Positions 1 through 11,589 of a stretch of 64,000 bases of DNA are shown one piece after another. Origin of the DNA: Liolophura sinensis (lineage: Eukaryota > Mollusca > Polyplacophora > Chitonida > Chitonidae); NCBI RefSeq assembly GCF_032854445.1, contig NC_088307.1:21714017-21778016 (forward strand), read 5' to 3'. The notes under the pieces were generated by a model, which saw only the letters and a list, made by a program, of their open reading frames with translations, ran no database searches and was not told the origin of the DNA. Within the stretch, counting starts at the first letter, position 1. Every line of letters starts with the position of its first letter. Position numbers and translations under genes: made by a program.

Positions 1-215
1 AAAATAGACATTCCCGTACCAGTCGTCAACCAAAATGGATGTTCGGAGTCAATAATCGCAAGGTCAATTCCAAAACCAACCTAAAAACACAAATCATCAA
101 AGAAATTGAAAAGGATATGAAGTACGAAATTAGGGCAGTCATGCAAAGAGAAGCAGTCAGCGGTTTTTTTACAGGTGTAAGGAATGTTCTAGGCAAATGA
201 ATGAAATCAGTATCG
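1..215. repeat. Dispersed repeat E, copy 1 (cut by the window edge)
   Basis: This stretch resembles 63049-63265 in the same orientation. Both begin near GACATTC and share GTCAACCAA, a run of CA-rich sequence, AGTACGAA, TTAGG, ATCATGCAAA-like sequence and a TGTTCTAGGC block. The left end is cut by the window edge, so its full length is unknown. An 87-codon open frame on the minus strand lies in it and has no recognisable domain. The family is not identified. Confidence 0.6.
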
Positions 216-689
216 AAGGCCTTTTTCAAAAATGTGAAGTTGAAAGCCAGAAATCTGATGTAAAAGGAAAATCTTGTGTGATCTAGCATAGATTACCCAT
301 CGTGGTGTAAACGAGAAATTCTCGAGTATGGGATTAAACAACAATGCGACAAATGAAAAAAAAATAACAACACTTTTTACCTAGAATTCCATCTGTTTTG
401 ATCCGACATCGGCTACATGACTGAACAATGAAACCGACCAAACATTGGAAATAATTAATCGATTTCCTGGTCGACATGTTGCTATGTAGTTATAATGACT
501 ATATTTAAGCCTCGTTTGTTGGTTTGCAGACGTTGCGTGGACCTCATCCTTCATTCATTTGTTTATTTGGTCATTTATGTATGTAAAGTTTTTGTTCTAA
601 CTATTCATGGAAATGTTTACACCGAGGCAAGCTGAATAAGGTACCAGAAAACTGTGGTGAAATTAATTAGACGACATTTGTCTAGAATT

Positions 690-1005
690 AACAGTATCTT
701 GTTCACAAGTTCAGTAAACAGTAACGTGAAAACTACTCAAAGAACCAGGCCTGGGTACACCCATCAGAATCCTGGTTAAGGGAAACAATAGGTATAACAG
801 TTTACAGCATGAAGAGTAAAACCAGAGCAGCCGTGACACTTTGATTTTAATTCACAAATGGTCTCTTACGTCAGTTACAAAACTTACTGCTTATTTTCTT
901 CTGGGTATTTTGTGTTGGACGTTCTTTTGGAAAATGATCTAATTCTAGAGCAGTGACATTTAACATACTGCAACTAAACATCCCTGCATATTTGTTTACC
1001 TCTTG
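690..1005. repeat. Dispersed repeat B, left part, interrupted by a foldback element
   Basis: Sequence around 930-1005 (ATTCTAGAGCAGTGACATTT and the following ACATCCCTGCATAT) matches 41160-41220. The part near 800-835 (TTACAGCATGAAGAGTAAAA) is a reverse-oriented piece of the same family. The family continues at about 1836 after a foldback insertion. No coding potential is evident. The class is unknown. Confidence 0.55.
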
Positions 1006-1008
1006 TCT

Positions 1009-1835
1009 ATTTCTTTTAGAGAGTCGCCTATGTTCAGCTGTCTGTAAAATTAGCCATGCTCGCTACCAAAATTACCCTTAGCCCGTGGTACGTGACATCA
1101 TAAGCTATACCCATGGAGATGTTGGAAGTAAATATTTTTGCCAAGAAAATGAAATTAGAACACCTATTCTAATTTATTATGATAAACAGCATTGCCTCGG
1201 GTGACGTCATAATTATTAACAAATTAGTTGCATGCTGGGGAATGGGAGTGGAGATTAATTTATTTTACAATAGGTGCACCAAAATGTGGTTAGAACAAAC
1301 TCCATGCAGGAACACGGCCTACACTACAACTTCGGCGAAAAGACTACATTGTTTTTTATATCAAAATCTGATAACATCCGGCTTTATAACCATACTGCCG
1401 TGAGATCATATATAGTACAACAGATACAATTAAATTCATTTATTAAGGTTATATTATATTAAAACGTGTAAACAATTTCAAATATGGCAATGTCATAAAC
1501 AGGGTGTACGGTCAAATCTATAGCTGTTCCGGTAACTGGTATCAAACTCCATCAAAACATGTTGAACTCCGCCCAATATCCAGCATGCCATTGGTTTTTT
1601 AAAATAATCATGCCGTCAATGGATTCGTGCCGTCAAAAATGAGGTTATGAACTTCACATTATGAATTTTAAAAAGTATTCTAACTTCATTTTCCTGGCAA
1701 TAATGTGAACTTCAAACAAATCAATGTGTAGACCTTATGTTGTTACATGTCAACGACTATAGGCGATTTTAGTAGCGAGTATGACTGATTTTACAGACAG
1801 CTGAACATAGGCGACTCTCTAAAAGAAATAGAATA
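1009..1835. mobile_element. Foldback element with long inverted arms
   Basis: The sequence from about 1009 (TCTATTTCTTTTAGAGAGTC) is repeated in reverse complement ending at about 1832. The outer 55 or so bases are nearly identical. Similarity continues inward for roughly 170 to 240 bases per arm, through the blocks GCCAAGAAAATGAAATTAG and TAACTTCATTTTCCTGGC. The loop is about 1260-1590. No transposase frame is present, so it is non-autonomous. It splits a copy of dispersed repeat B. Ends and target duplication could not be fixed exactly. Confidence 0.75.
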
Positions 1836-2230
1836 TAGTTCTGCTTAAGCCATGATGATGGGGGCATGAGCGTTGCCACTATTTAGGCACTTACTGAATC
1901 AGTTGATAAACCCTACCTGAGGTTAATTCACCTCTAACGCGTTACCATTTGCAAACTGCTCTGGTTTTACTCTCCATGCTGGACTTTTTTCATCGGCTAC
2001 GTGCGACCATTTGCAAACTATTACAGTGTCGTCGCTGCTCTGGTTTACCCTCTATGTTGGACTTTTTTCATCGGTTACTTGTGACCATTTGCCAATTATC
2101 ACATAGTCGTCGCTGCTCTGGTTTCCTCTCTATGCTAAACTTTTTTCACCGAGTACGTATGACCATTTGCCAACTATCACACTGTCGTCGCTGCTCTGGA
2201 TTTACTCTCTATGCTGTAGTCTTTTGTGTT
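1836..2230 (+). repeat. Dispersed repeat B, right part, with a 78-bp tandem segment
   Basis: After the foldback insertion the B family resumes at TTCTGCTTAAGCC. From about 1940 to 2220 a 78-bp unit containing GACCATTTGC and GTCGTCGCTGCTCTGG occurs about three and a half times, at 2005, 2083 and 2161. Elsewhere in the window this block is mostly single. The 101-codon open frame across it is a product of the repeats. Confidence 0.65.
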
Positions 2231-2241
2231 GGAATTATTGA

Positions 2242-2501
2242 TTTTTTTTTTTGATTGGTGTTTTACGCCTTACTCAAGAATATTTCTCATACGACGGCGG
2301 CCAGCATTATGGTGGGTGGAAACCGGGCACAGCCCGGGGGAAACCCACGACCATCCGCAGGTTGCTGGCAGACCTTCCCACTTACGGCCGGAGAGGAAGC
2401 CAGCATGAGCTGGACTTGAACTCACAGCGACCGCATTGGTGATAGGCTCCTGGGTCATTACGCTGCGCTAGCGCGCTAACCGACTCAGCCACGGAGGCCC
2501 C
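2242..2501 (-). mobile_element. AATA-tail tRNA-derived SINE, full length
   Basis: Read on the minus strand it starts with a tRNA-like head (GGGGCCTCCGTGGCTGAGTC, then GTTCAAGTCC as B box). It continues through the conserved core (GGGTTTCCCCCGGGCTGTGC) and ends in GGCGTAAAACACCAATC plus an A-rich tail. A perfect 12-bp target duplication TGGAATTATTGA flanks it at 2230-2241 and 2502-2513. This is one of the best-preserved copies and defines the family in this window. Confidence 0.9.
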
Positions 2502-2633
2502 TGGAATTATTGAAGAGCGTGTATTATGATTGGTGACTAGTATACAAATATTCCTTATAAGTGAAGTAAAGAGCTCTTCGTCAAGTACCTGCCTTAAACC
2601 TAAAAACAGAGAGTTGAATTCAACCCTACGATT

Positions 2634-2935
<302 letters not shown>

Positions 2936-4748
2936 CCACCCTTACCCGAATTACCAAGAGAACAGCGCTGTAGTTCATTGGCCAACGAGAGCCGCTTCAT
3001 TCATTTTAATCAATAGGTAACGTGTAGCGTGTCTTGTTGATTGACTGGCGTTAACCCTGGGTCATTGTACACGCATTGGCCCTGGGCAGCCCTGAAAACA
3101 AATTTGCAGAGTCCGAGAGTCGTCCGACGTCCGACGCCTGAGTATAATATTGCTCTAAAGAAAGAATCGGGATGAACATTGCGAGGTTAGATGTCAATAG
3201 ACAGATAGGTAACGGTGGCGAAGTCCTGACCGCTGTATGAGCATCGGTCATCGCCGAACTTGGCAGGGTGGGGAGAGTAGGATTAATCCTTGAACAAAGC
3301 CACTTGTTCCCCCGAGGGTAGGGGAGGTCCGTCGATACGTATGTATTAGCGTGTTAATAGAAGCATGGTATGTATCGATTCTCCTCGTTCGCATATGTGT
3401 GGGAACGCTAAGTAAAGCGTACCGCTGGGACTCGGGTAAGCTGGAAAACATTGTTACTGGATGATCCCACGTGTGTTTGTAGAACAGTGCAGGGACGAAC
3501 ATTATCAAGTCAGAGCTCTCGCTCGCCTCAGAGTTGCACAACGGACGCGGAACACCGGCCAATTACCAAACCGCACGTAGAACTGGTGATGATCGGCCTC
3601 GCTGAACTCATATGAAAAGGCTTTTGCCGAGACGAGTCCATTTGGATGTATGAGCACGCCGTGGAGAATTGTATTGATGTGGAACGATTTTTATGAAAGC
3701 ATCCAGCGGAGTCTGTTGTGTCAATAATAGAACGTAAGGTTCCATCAGCACGTAATGCCCCAGGTAGGGAGTGGCATTAAGACATCAAAGGTTACCGCGC
3801 TCAGCCGTGCCGCCGTGCTCAGTGCTCCGAGCATGTGAATATAAGGCAATACAAGGCCTTTCCACTTGTGCACAGATTTTCAGTACGCCGTAAGAGATGA
3901 CTACCAAGGCAAAAGTTTTTTTCCTCGCTCAGAATTCCTTGAAAAAGATTTAGCCAATGATTGCAAGAGCTGTTCGTGCGATCATCACAACGTGTTCTCC
4001 CGTGGGAAAGACGACACATTTTTTTTACCTGTGCTTTAGATAGGTGGGCGGGGAACTGTCTACGGCTCCTTAAAGCGAAACCGCTTTGGCGAATCTCTTC
4101 AGGCTGCCAATGATAGCTGTATCGACTTAGCTACGGTAGACTCGGCGACACTCGATAAATGTGACGGATTGTAATTTACAGCCATTAACTGTCGATCCCA
4201 CTGGGTAATTTGCGGACCCGAACCAAAACAGATATCGTTATTAACGCGTCGAGAAGGAAGACCGCAGTATTCCGGTTGTCAAATTCAAGAGTTTGACATT
4301 TGTGGAAATCTTTGGGGACAATATTGAGTTATATTGGCACCATTTGTTCTTTCCTTCGGCGACTGAAGGCTCAGATTTTTGAGGTTGGCTTCCTCTGGAG
4401 CCCGGCACGATACCTGGTCAGCATTTCTGAACGACACAGTTGCCAGTCTGAAGAAAGCAGGCTACAGTTGTTTAGGGTATCTGTGGCGTCCCAGACGTAC
4501 GGGTTGCTTTGGTTGTTTTGGCTCTTGGATATTTTACCAGGGCGACACTAGCTTCTAGACGAATTCAGCCAGCGTACAAAAATAGATACCAAACTGTCAC
4601 ATCAGACGCCACAAGATAGGAATTCTTCTTCACTCTGTTTTAATTATCCTTAAGGTGCCGTACAAGGAGACTCATTGGTGAAATCCGGTTAAGTTTCTCG
4701 AATACTGAAGACAAGTTCCAGTCAACAGCTGGAGGAATTATTTTCAGG
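2936..4748. other. Unique region upstream of exon 1, relatively CpG-rich
   Basis: I see no member of the repeat families here. Its first part has clusters of CpG (for example 3121-3250), unlike most introns of the window. It lies directly upstream of the CCN start codon, so it probably holds the promoter and 5' UTR. An AG preceded by a T-rich run ends at 4747, two bases before the ATG, so a separate upstream non-coding exon is possible. I could not place a TATA box or transcription start. Open frames here (such as 3248-3562 minus and 4300-4551 plus) have no recognisable domains. Confidence 0.4.
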
Positions 4749-4910
4749 ATGGATTACCGTCGGTGTGTCAGTGTACTTATCGTACCTGTTTTGTGCCTGT
4801 TCATTGCAATCAGCGATCCTGTGACGTCACAGGAGCAAATCCACGCACCTTGCTACAGCTGTGTCTTCTACAGGCTTCATCACCAACATCAACCAAAAAC
4901 TCACAAATCG
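4749..4910 (+). CDS. ccn: CCN exon 1: signal peptide and N-terminal extension
   Basis: Encodes 54 residues. MDYRRCVSVLIVPVLCLF begins a classic secretion signal: two Arg, then a hydrophobic core to about residue 21, with likely cleavage near residues 27-28 (PVTS before QEQ). The ATG has A at -3 and G at +4. The exon ends in phase 0 at a near-consensus donor (ATCG, then GTGAGTATTA). The mature part is about 26 residues, rich in His and Gln, with a CYSC pair that is additional to the 12 cysteines of the IGFBP module and unusual for the family. Linkage to exon 2 rests on matching phase, orientation and the need for a signal peptide. The 27.9-kb gap leaves room for another first exon, and this exon could instead belong to a different short secreted product. 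Confidence 0.6.
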
Positions 4911-6740
4911 GTGAGTATTAGACTAAACTTTATTTTGTATTTATGTACGATTTTCTTTAGATCAGGACGGGAAAGTTCTTGAATACGTCGTCAAATAACA
5001 ATCAAGTAAATATATATATCTATGCTGAAGTCGTACTTATCTAATATCTAAAAATTGACACCAGATTATTTCATAGCCCAGTCGTGCTTGGGAGAAAGAG
5101 GAAACTATTTCATGTCACAATAGGGGATGTCTTTCGGATGATATGATATGTGAAATTATTAAGAAAAACGAATGTGCGGGGCAAAATTACCTTGGGGTTT
5201 GGGGCAAAACTGGGAAAACATTCCCCATGTATATCTAGTGTCAGGTAAATCAGGTTAAAGCTCTATCGTCTCACAGCCATCACAGGTGAAGGGATGAAAT
5301 ATATATGATATGGTTTTAATTACCATCCTATGTTGCTCATTACCTTGAATACCTCGTTACACCTAATATTTTTAAACTAGTTGACTTTTCCGAAGCATTC
5401 TACGATATACTTGAAGTTCTATCTATTTGTCATAAACCGTAATCATTCGAAATTTTTAAAAACATTTTGGGGCATTGGTAACGTGTCCCCTGATGGTCGA
5501 AGATAGCCAAACACGGTGACATGTGGCACCTACTGATATGAGCAAGGGCGCAAGAATAGTACTAGTTCGTCGATTAAAACTTTTTATGTAGAACACCCAA
5601 ACACAAGATTAGGAACACAATTTACTTACAGCACAATATTTTAAGCTATCATATTGTTTTGTGCTGTAACGTCGCAACATTTAAGGTCAACATTCCCAGC
5701 AGCTACACGTAACAAGTAAAATATTACATAACAGATTACAACCTTTGCTATGTTTTCGCGGGGAGTTCGCGTCACCCAAGAGTCTATTCATTTTAAGTAT
5801 CAGTTCTAAAAGGACTCACGTTGAATAAAGGTACAAGGCAATGTAAGCGGATTTGGACAAAAGCTTGTATTTTTAAATTCGTGTCATATTTCATTTATTG
5901 ATATCTTAATCACCCGAAGACAGCAATTGATTTGGTTTATTAAGTGTTGAAAATATCCATCATTTTGAGATTTCCATTAATCGTTTCTTTTCAAATTGAT
6001 GTCTTGCCGTGCATGTCTTGCTAAGATTTTTTGTGTGTCTTTTCTGGGGTTTTTTCTTGCGTTTCACTCCTGACAGTAAACGTTAACAGTTTCCTTCATT
6101 ACGGCAATGAGTCAAGAATATCCATTTGCGGTTGGTAATAGATTTGTGACAATACTGCCAAAGATGTGAATGACACAACACGTTGTTCCCATTCTTGTCA
6201 CTCACGTTATTGTTTTTTGACTTTTAACAGACATTTACTGTCTGGAGAATTGCTTTTAATTCCAATATTGATATACCTCTCATTATTAAAAAAATAGATT
6301 ACTTGCCATTTTTACCGTGCATCACGCCATCCTATCCTTCAAAGCCTCAACTGTTTAAGACAACTTTAATCTACCTGTGTTGGGTTGTATAATAGCTTAT
6401 AGTTCTACGGCATTTAGGTATGGCAATAGGACTGGCAGTTTCCTAAGGGGCTCTTGTATAGACACGTGGGCTGCCACACGACACACGTAAAACATACGCA
6501 GCTGTGAGCCATTTAATTTAATAACAAGATTTGGAGTGCTCCCTCGTGGGAACACCACCCCCTTGTCATACAGGGAATGCATTTACAAACTGATATATTA
6601 TATTGTAGTTTGACACATGTATGTGTATATTTATACCGCGAAAGTATTTTTGTAACCATACACACACACTCTTGATAGCATTCACCCTTCAAATGACGTC
6701 ATGTTGGGAGAGGGCTTGCGTGTCGGGTAACAAAAGCTAA
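4911..6740. other. Intron 1, first part: no feature seen
   Basis: AT-rich sequence without recognised coding or repeat structure. The exception is around 6460-6560, where a block resembles 50115-50190 (both have GCAGCTG, then GCCATTTAA, then AACAAG). The short minus-strand frame at 6397-6582 lies in that repeat and is not convincing. Confidence 0.5.
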
Positions 6741-6744
6741 GGGC

Positions 6745-7049
6745 CCTCTCTTGTGGAGCGCACGCCTATGTATTTTGTCTTTTCATTTTGTCTACGTTGG
6801 ACACGGGGAGTTCAATCCCGCCCTTGGTAAGCAAATTTGTAGATTTCTTCGTTATCATTGTTCGTGACACTTTCTGTTTCCGCGCTATAACAGTCAATGC
6901 CTTGTAATCTTTCACCAGCATAGCTTGCATACCTCTACCTCAAAAGTTCGTCTCTTATTTGTCAGTGGTCGGTGGTTTTTCCCGGGCAGTCCGGTAGTCT
7001 CTACTCATAAAACTGACCGATATCGTGTAAGTGAAACGATCTTCATTAA

Positions 7050-7080
<31 letters not shown>

Positions 7081-7085
7081 ATTAT
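6745..7085 (+). mobile_element. Third-type SINE, tRNA-like head and AAAT tail
   Basis: A weak tRNA-like head carries a B-box-like GGGAGTTCAATCCC near 6809. It is followed by a body ending in GTCAGTGGTCGGTGG, AAAACTGACCG, GTGTAAGTGAAACG and an AATA repeat tail (about 7050-7081). The GGAAAGTT/GGTGGTTTA-type body resembles 34770-34830, 35810-35870 and 55920-55980. The head is degenerate, so the left limit is approximate. Confidence 0.45.
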
Positions 7086-7089
7086 ATGT

Positions 7090-8770
7090 GTTTGTCTATT
7101 TCATATTGTCATGCTTAGACTCAGTCTAGTTCTTATCTGACAATATTTCCAGTCATGCCCAAGAGATCTTTGTCTTTTGATTATCAAACGAAATAAATGG
7201 ATTAATAACACTTTTTTCACAACATGATATTTGTGGACAGAAAAAATAAATATAAATAAAAGAAAAAATAAAGAAATATGGCGAATAATAGAAAGAAATT
7301 TGTTTGAATGTTCCACACTTAAGTAATACAGTACATAATCAAATATGTTAACATAAGGCAATTGTGGATACAGGACTTCTTTTGAAAATTAATTTTGGGA
7401 TTATCAACCTGAAAAGTGGTAGACGATTAGGATATGAATGTCGGATACGACGTGTAGTTAACATACAAATACCTTGTGTACTGAGTGTTCTTTTTCAAGT
7501 GCAAGTTAATCCTACCCACGAAACGTAAGGTCGAAATCCGAACCTTGGTTTCGACAGACTACCTTATGACATCAGTTTAGGTGAACCTAAGCTATCGCTC
7601 TTTGTCCATGGAGAAAATAAAAACCTTACAATATCGTGATATCACTGGATATAAATTTTAGCAAAAAACACTTGCTCAACCAGATCAAAAAATATGCTAA
7701 GTTGAGCTCGGTAATATGCCCTAATTTGAAAGGATAATTGAAATGCGAGATCAAGGACTGAAAGGTATTTTTTTTTTTTGACAAACAAAAGAAAATTTTT
7801 TGATTTTTGTTTTTCTGATCATCTGTTGTTGCCTGGATGGTCAAATATGCATATGAATCCCTGGCTCTTAGATGAGCAAACAAAGGAAATGGAATGACGT
7901 GAAGTGTTTAAAGGCGTTAATAGGAAAAGAGATTCTGATTGCTTGATAATGCTTTCTGAGAACCTTCAATTCCAGATCGGAAATTTCGCCTGTATGTAGG
8001 TCAACATCAGCAAGAGATTTCGAGAGCTTAATCTTTAAACTCTACACTTTGTTTCTGAGATCGACGTTTGTTTAATGCTGGGTGTTATTTTAGGTCTGCA
8101 ATGATTGTGTGTAAAGGGTGGAGGAGGGGGGACGTGGAGTGGATACTCGCTCTGGTGGACGATGTGTGAAAGTTGCCACTGTGTTCAGGGTTATATTTGC
8201 GTGAGGAAAACTCCGCAGCTTAAACGTGTTGGAACGGACCAGCACTTCAGCGGCTTAACTGAGATCGCCATACCAACGGCTGTTATCGAAAGGCGGCCAA
8301 ACCATCGACTATCTGAAGTGTATGATAGCGCTTTTAGTGCCAGTCGATTCATGAAAAATGTCCAGGGAACAAGGTGTCTCTTAGCTCCACGATGACGGAT
8401 TGGTTAGAGCCAGGAAAGCGGGGCTAAGTCTTCACTACCGGCCCTGGTCTTTCCTGACGCTTGATTGACGATGCTTATGGCGTTTTACGGCTGACACTCG
8501 GTGATCAGGGCTGATCATAGTGTCTGGTTTGCGCATGGTGTTTCCCGTGAGCCAAACACCGCTGTAAGTGTGTAAATGATGTCATGAGGAGTTCTACCGA
8601 GGACCTTGTAAGATGACGTTAAGGACTGAATAAATCTTGAAGGCGTTGTCAAACGAGGAAATGTTGTAACTCATCTCCTGCACTCCAATGTTAACCTTAA
8701 CACAATGAACAAACATACTTATATGTATCCCAATAAGGACTATTGGGATCATTACCAGTGACGATGTTAT
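7090..8770. other. Intron 1, unique stretch with one Cys-rich open frame
   Basis: No repeat family is recognised. A poly-T run lies at about 7770. At 8105-8395 an open plus-strand frame contains a Cys-rich segment discussed under findings, placed after an acceptor-like TTATTTTAG ending at 8093. Otherwise I see nothing that supports a gene. Confidence 0.4.
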
Positions 8771-8818
8771 GATAAATGACAAATGGACACACGTACCCTA
8801 CTACCCTTTAAGTAGTAG

Positions 8819-9005
8819 TATTCCTCGCCGGCCGTATGTGGGAAGGTCTTGTGCGGATGGTCGTGCGGATGGTCGTGGGTTTCCGCTGGGCTCTGCTCGG
8901 TTTCCTCCCACCATAATACTGGCCGCCGTCGCATAAGTGAAATTTTCTTGAGTACGGCGTAAAACACCAGTCAAATAAATAAATAAAAAAAATAAATAAA
9001 TGAAT
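8819..9005 (+). mobile_element. AATA-tail SINE, 5'-truncated
   Basis: Starts inside the core (TTCCTCGCCGGCCGTATGTG). It carries a duplicated GTGCGGATGGTC block and ends in GGCGTAAAACACCAGTC with an AATA-rich tail. A 9-bp target duplication AAGTAGTAG flanks it at 8810-8818 and 9006-9014. It is inserted in a minus-oriented copy of dispersed repeat B. Confidence 0.88.
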
Positions 9006-9180
9006 AAGTAGTAGCAAATTACACGCCCCTAGCACTATGGTTTAAGCAGAATTACGTTAAAACAATACGCAGCGATTTTCCATTCCAATATATTAGACGT
9101 CACTGGTCTAGAATTACTCAAAATGCTGTCCTGTCATCCATCACATTTAAACTCTGTTTCGTTTTATTAAAAGTATATTG
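9006..9180 (-). repeat. Dispersed repeat B fragment
   Basis: Carries, reversed, the B-family blocks TTACACGCCCC, TTTAAGCAGAATTA and AGACGTCACTGGTCTAGAAT, matching 41160-41290 and 19672-19760. It is the host of the SINE at 8819-9005. Confidence 0.6.
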
Positions 9181-9319
9181 CTTTAGCGTACCTTGCATGC
9201 ATATAGTAAACCTGAAACGTCAAAAAAGAAATAAAGGTCACTGTGTTGTGGTAATCCAGTAATGTTTGTTTCATGACCGTATGGGTTGCTCAGCGATGAT
9301 ACAATCTGTCCGTACTGGC

Positions 9320-9750
9320 CTTGGACAGGGGATATGCAAATTCCCTCACTCTCACTGTTCGTTAGGTTTTGGTGACAACACGTTGTTTATGATCTTTCAG
9401 TGGCTGTTTGAGCGATCTAAAGTTGATTGTAGACCACTTCTCTTCAACGGATTCCATGTTCAAATCTCTGCGTCACATGTGGAAAAGTTGGTGATTAAGT
9501 TGCCATAGGTTTCTGGTTTTCCACCGGTAAAACTGACTCTTCATATAAGTGAAAACTTCTTGAGTATGGCGCTAAACAGCAGTCATATAAATAATAAGAA
9601 AACCGCTGTTAGTGATTTCTTCAAGTCTAGATAATTAACACAGCATAGCGATGAAGCCATGCCGAGAAATGTGTTTCTTTGTTAATACATTGTTACCTAA
9701 ACATTGGAGTACGGCGTAAAACACGAATCAAATAAATAAATAAATAAACC
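9320..9750 (+). repeat. Mixed repeat fragments (family D block and SINE tails)
   Basis: About 9325-9385 (CCTTGGACA, CACTGTTCGTTAG, TTTTGGTGAC) resembles 25645-25710. About 9519-9597 and 9704-9750 are SINE tail remnants (AACTTCTTGAGTATGGCG and GGAGTACGGCGTAAAACACG with AATA runs). The 80-codon frame at 9266-9508 lies in these and is not supported as a gene. Confidence 0.5.
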
Positions 9751-10019
9751 TAAACATTGTGAACTCGATGTTTCTAAATATCCCAATGTGAAATAATTTG
9801 AAGAAATTAAAGTCCAGTCCAAAATTTCGGATGGAATGTTTATTTGGAAGTGTATAAGGGGTGGCAAACAATTCCGGGAATCGCGTGACGAATAAAGTTA
9901 ATAATCTTTGCTAGGCAATGCAAATCAAATGATAGCTCTGCGATATATTCCTGTTGACAGGGTTTGAGTTATAAGCGGTACACTCAGGTTAAATTCTAAC
10001 CGGTACAAACCTAAGACTT

Positions 10020-10480
10020 TATAAAGTAGCATTATATTAAAAACAGTAAGGTTTAGGATTGCATTATTATAGGCCACAATATTAAAACCACCACCACTAT
10101 TTACGGCAATAATATAAAAGTCCGCAATATTAAAGTCCGCACTATTAAAGGCAGAGCTACTAATGGCCTCAATATTAAATGTAGTACTATTAAAGGCCCT
10201 ATTGTTAAAGGTCGTGCTATTAAAGGCAGCTCTAATAAAGGCACCACTAAAGGCAGCACTAAAAAGGGAATGCCGAAAACTCAATAATGCAGCACTGTTA
10301 AAAGCCGCATTACTGTAGACCATAATATAAAAGGCAGTGCTAAAAACGGTAGCATTAAGAAAGACAGTACTAAGAAAGGCTGGATGAAGAAGAGCAGTAT
10401 TGAGATAGGCAGCACTCGGAAAGGCAGTGCTAAGAGAGACAGTACTAAGAAAGGCAGCAATAAGAAAGCAATTAGCTATT
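10020..10480. repeat. 15-bp minisatellite that keeps a minus-strand ORF open
   Basis: A degenerate 15-bp unit close to ACTATTAAAGGCAGT (variant ACTAAGAAAGGCAGT) is repeated for about 460 bp. On the minus strand it keeps a 210-codon frame open (9925-10557) whose protein has a clear 5-residue period, such as AFNSTTFNNR. Because 15 is a multiple of 3, the period follows from the DNA repeat. No start context, splice signal or domain outside the array supports a real gene. Confidence 0.8.
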
Positions 10481-10559
10481 AGTTTTAACAAAGTCGTGTG
10501 TACTCTTTTGTCCTTTTCAGTGATGTAGGTCACAGCTTTCGATGTCCAGGTGTTCACGA

Positions 10560-11585
10560 ACCACTTCGGTCGTTCACAAGCACTACAGTCGCATAGTTTT
10601 TACATGTAACAAATGTATTTCTGAAAGTTATTCAACACCTCAGTACAGCATTATACCTAAGCATAAATTTCTCTCAACGTATGGTCAATCTAAACATTTA
10701 TATTTCAGTCTACAAATACATTGATTTTCCAAAATGTAAACGTTATTACACCTAAAGAAGTCGAATAAGGAAGTATAAAATGAAATTCTATTCCGATGTT
10801 AAGAAAATGTTCACAACCTGATGGCACTATCATCATATCCTATTACCCCGTGTAGCCCTTTAGAATCACCAATGCTAGTCAGTTTCGATTAAATGTGGTT
10901 AAAAATTATTCAGCACCTAAGTGCTTCACCTAACGACAAATTCATCACATATTATGATAAATCAAAAACATTTATTCCTCAGTCAAGAAAAATTTTTAAA
11001 ATGTGCACATCTAAACGCGTTTAGATCTAAACATGTTGATCAGGACGAAACACTGTTTGCGTGCCTTCATGTGGAGATTAGAGCAGAATAGTGTCAAAGC
11101 ACCAGCTTTGTTTAGTACGTCCATATTAACTCGTGCCTAGTTCTTATAAGACTGGCGATAAGGAAGGTCATGAAACGACGTTGTACTGCCATCGATTCGG
11201 ACACTACCCTTGTAGCTAGTGATATGCATCTATGAATGTCGGCAGCCAATTCCGACTATAATTTGCTTCGTGTGTACTCTGGGATTGACCCCACGAAACC
11301 AGTCTTGACCTAAGGCGTTAACTTGAAAGGTTTCATACATTAATTTTAGTTTTAAAAGCTTTTGTTATGTTATTAAAAGCCTTCTTTATCCTACCATTTG
11401 AACTACCGGATTGTTCGAAGTTTTAAATTTGAGATAAAATGACTTCCAGGAATTTCTCTTGGTTCCTTTTAAAGCTTTTAACAATAACTCTCATGGTAAG
11501 CTGTACGTTTATAGCAAGAACATAACACATCTGGAGCCATAAAGCAATACATTTACCGAATTCTCGTCAAAAACAAAACCGTTTC
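10560..11585. other. Intron 1: no feature seen
   Basis: AT-rich, no long frame, no recognised repeat. Short frames only. Confidence 0.5.
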
Positions 11586-11589
11586 ACAT

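Noticed and set aside
3819-4551. Short upstream frames as coding exons of the CCN gene
   Set aside because: No domain and no splice junction phase that fits; they lie in the probable promoter and 5' UTR region.
9925-10557. 210-codon minus-strand frame as a pentapeptide-repeat protein
   Set aside because: The period equals the 15-bp DNA repeat and the flanking codons show no gene features. Kept only as a finding.
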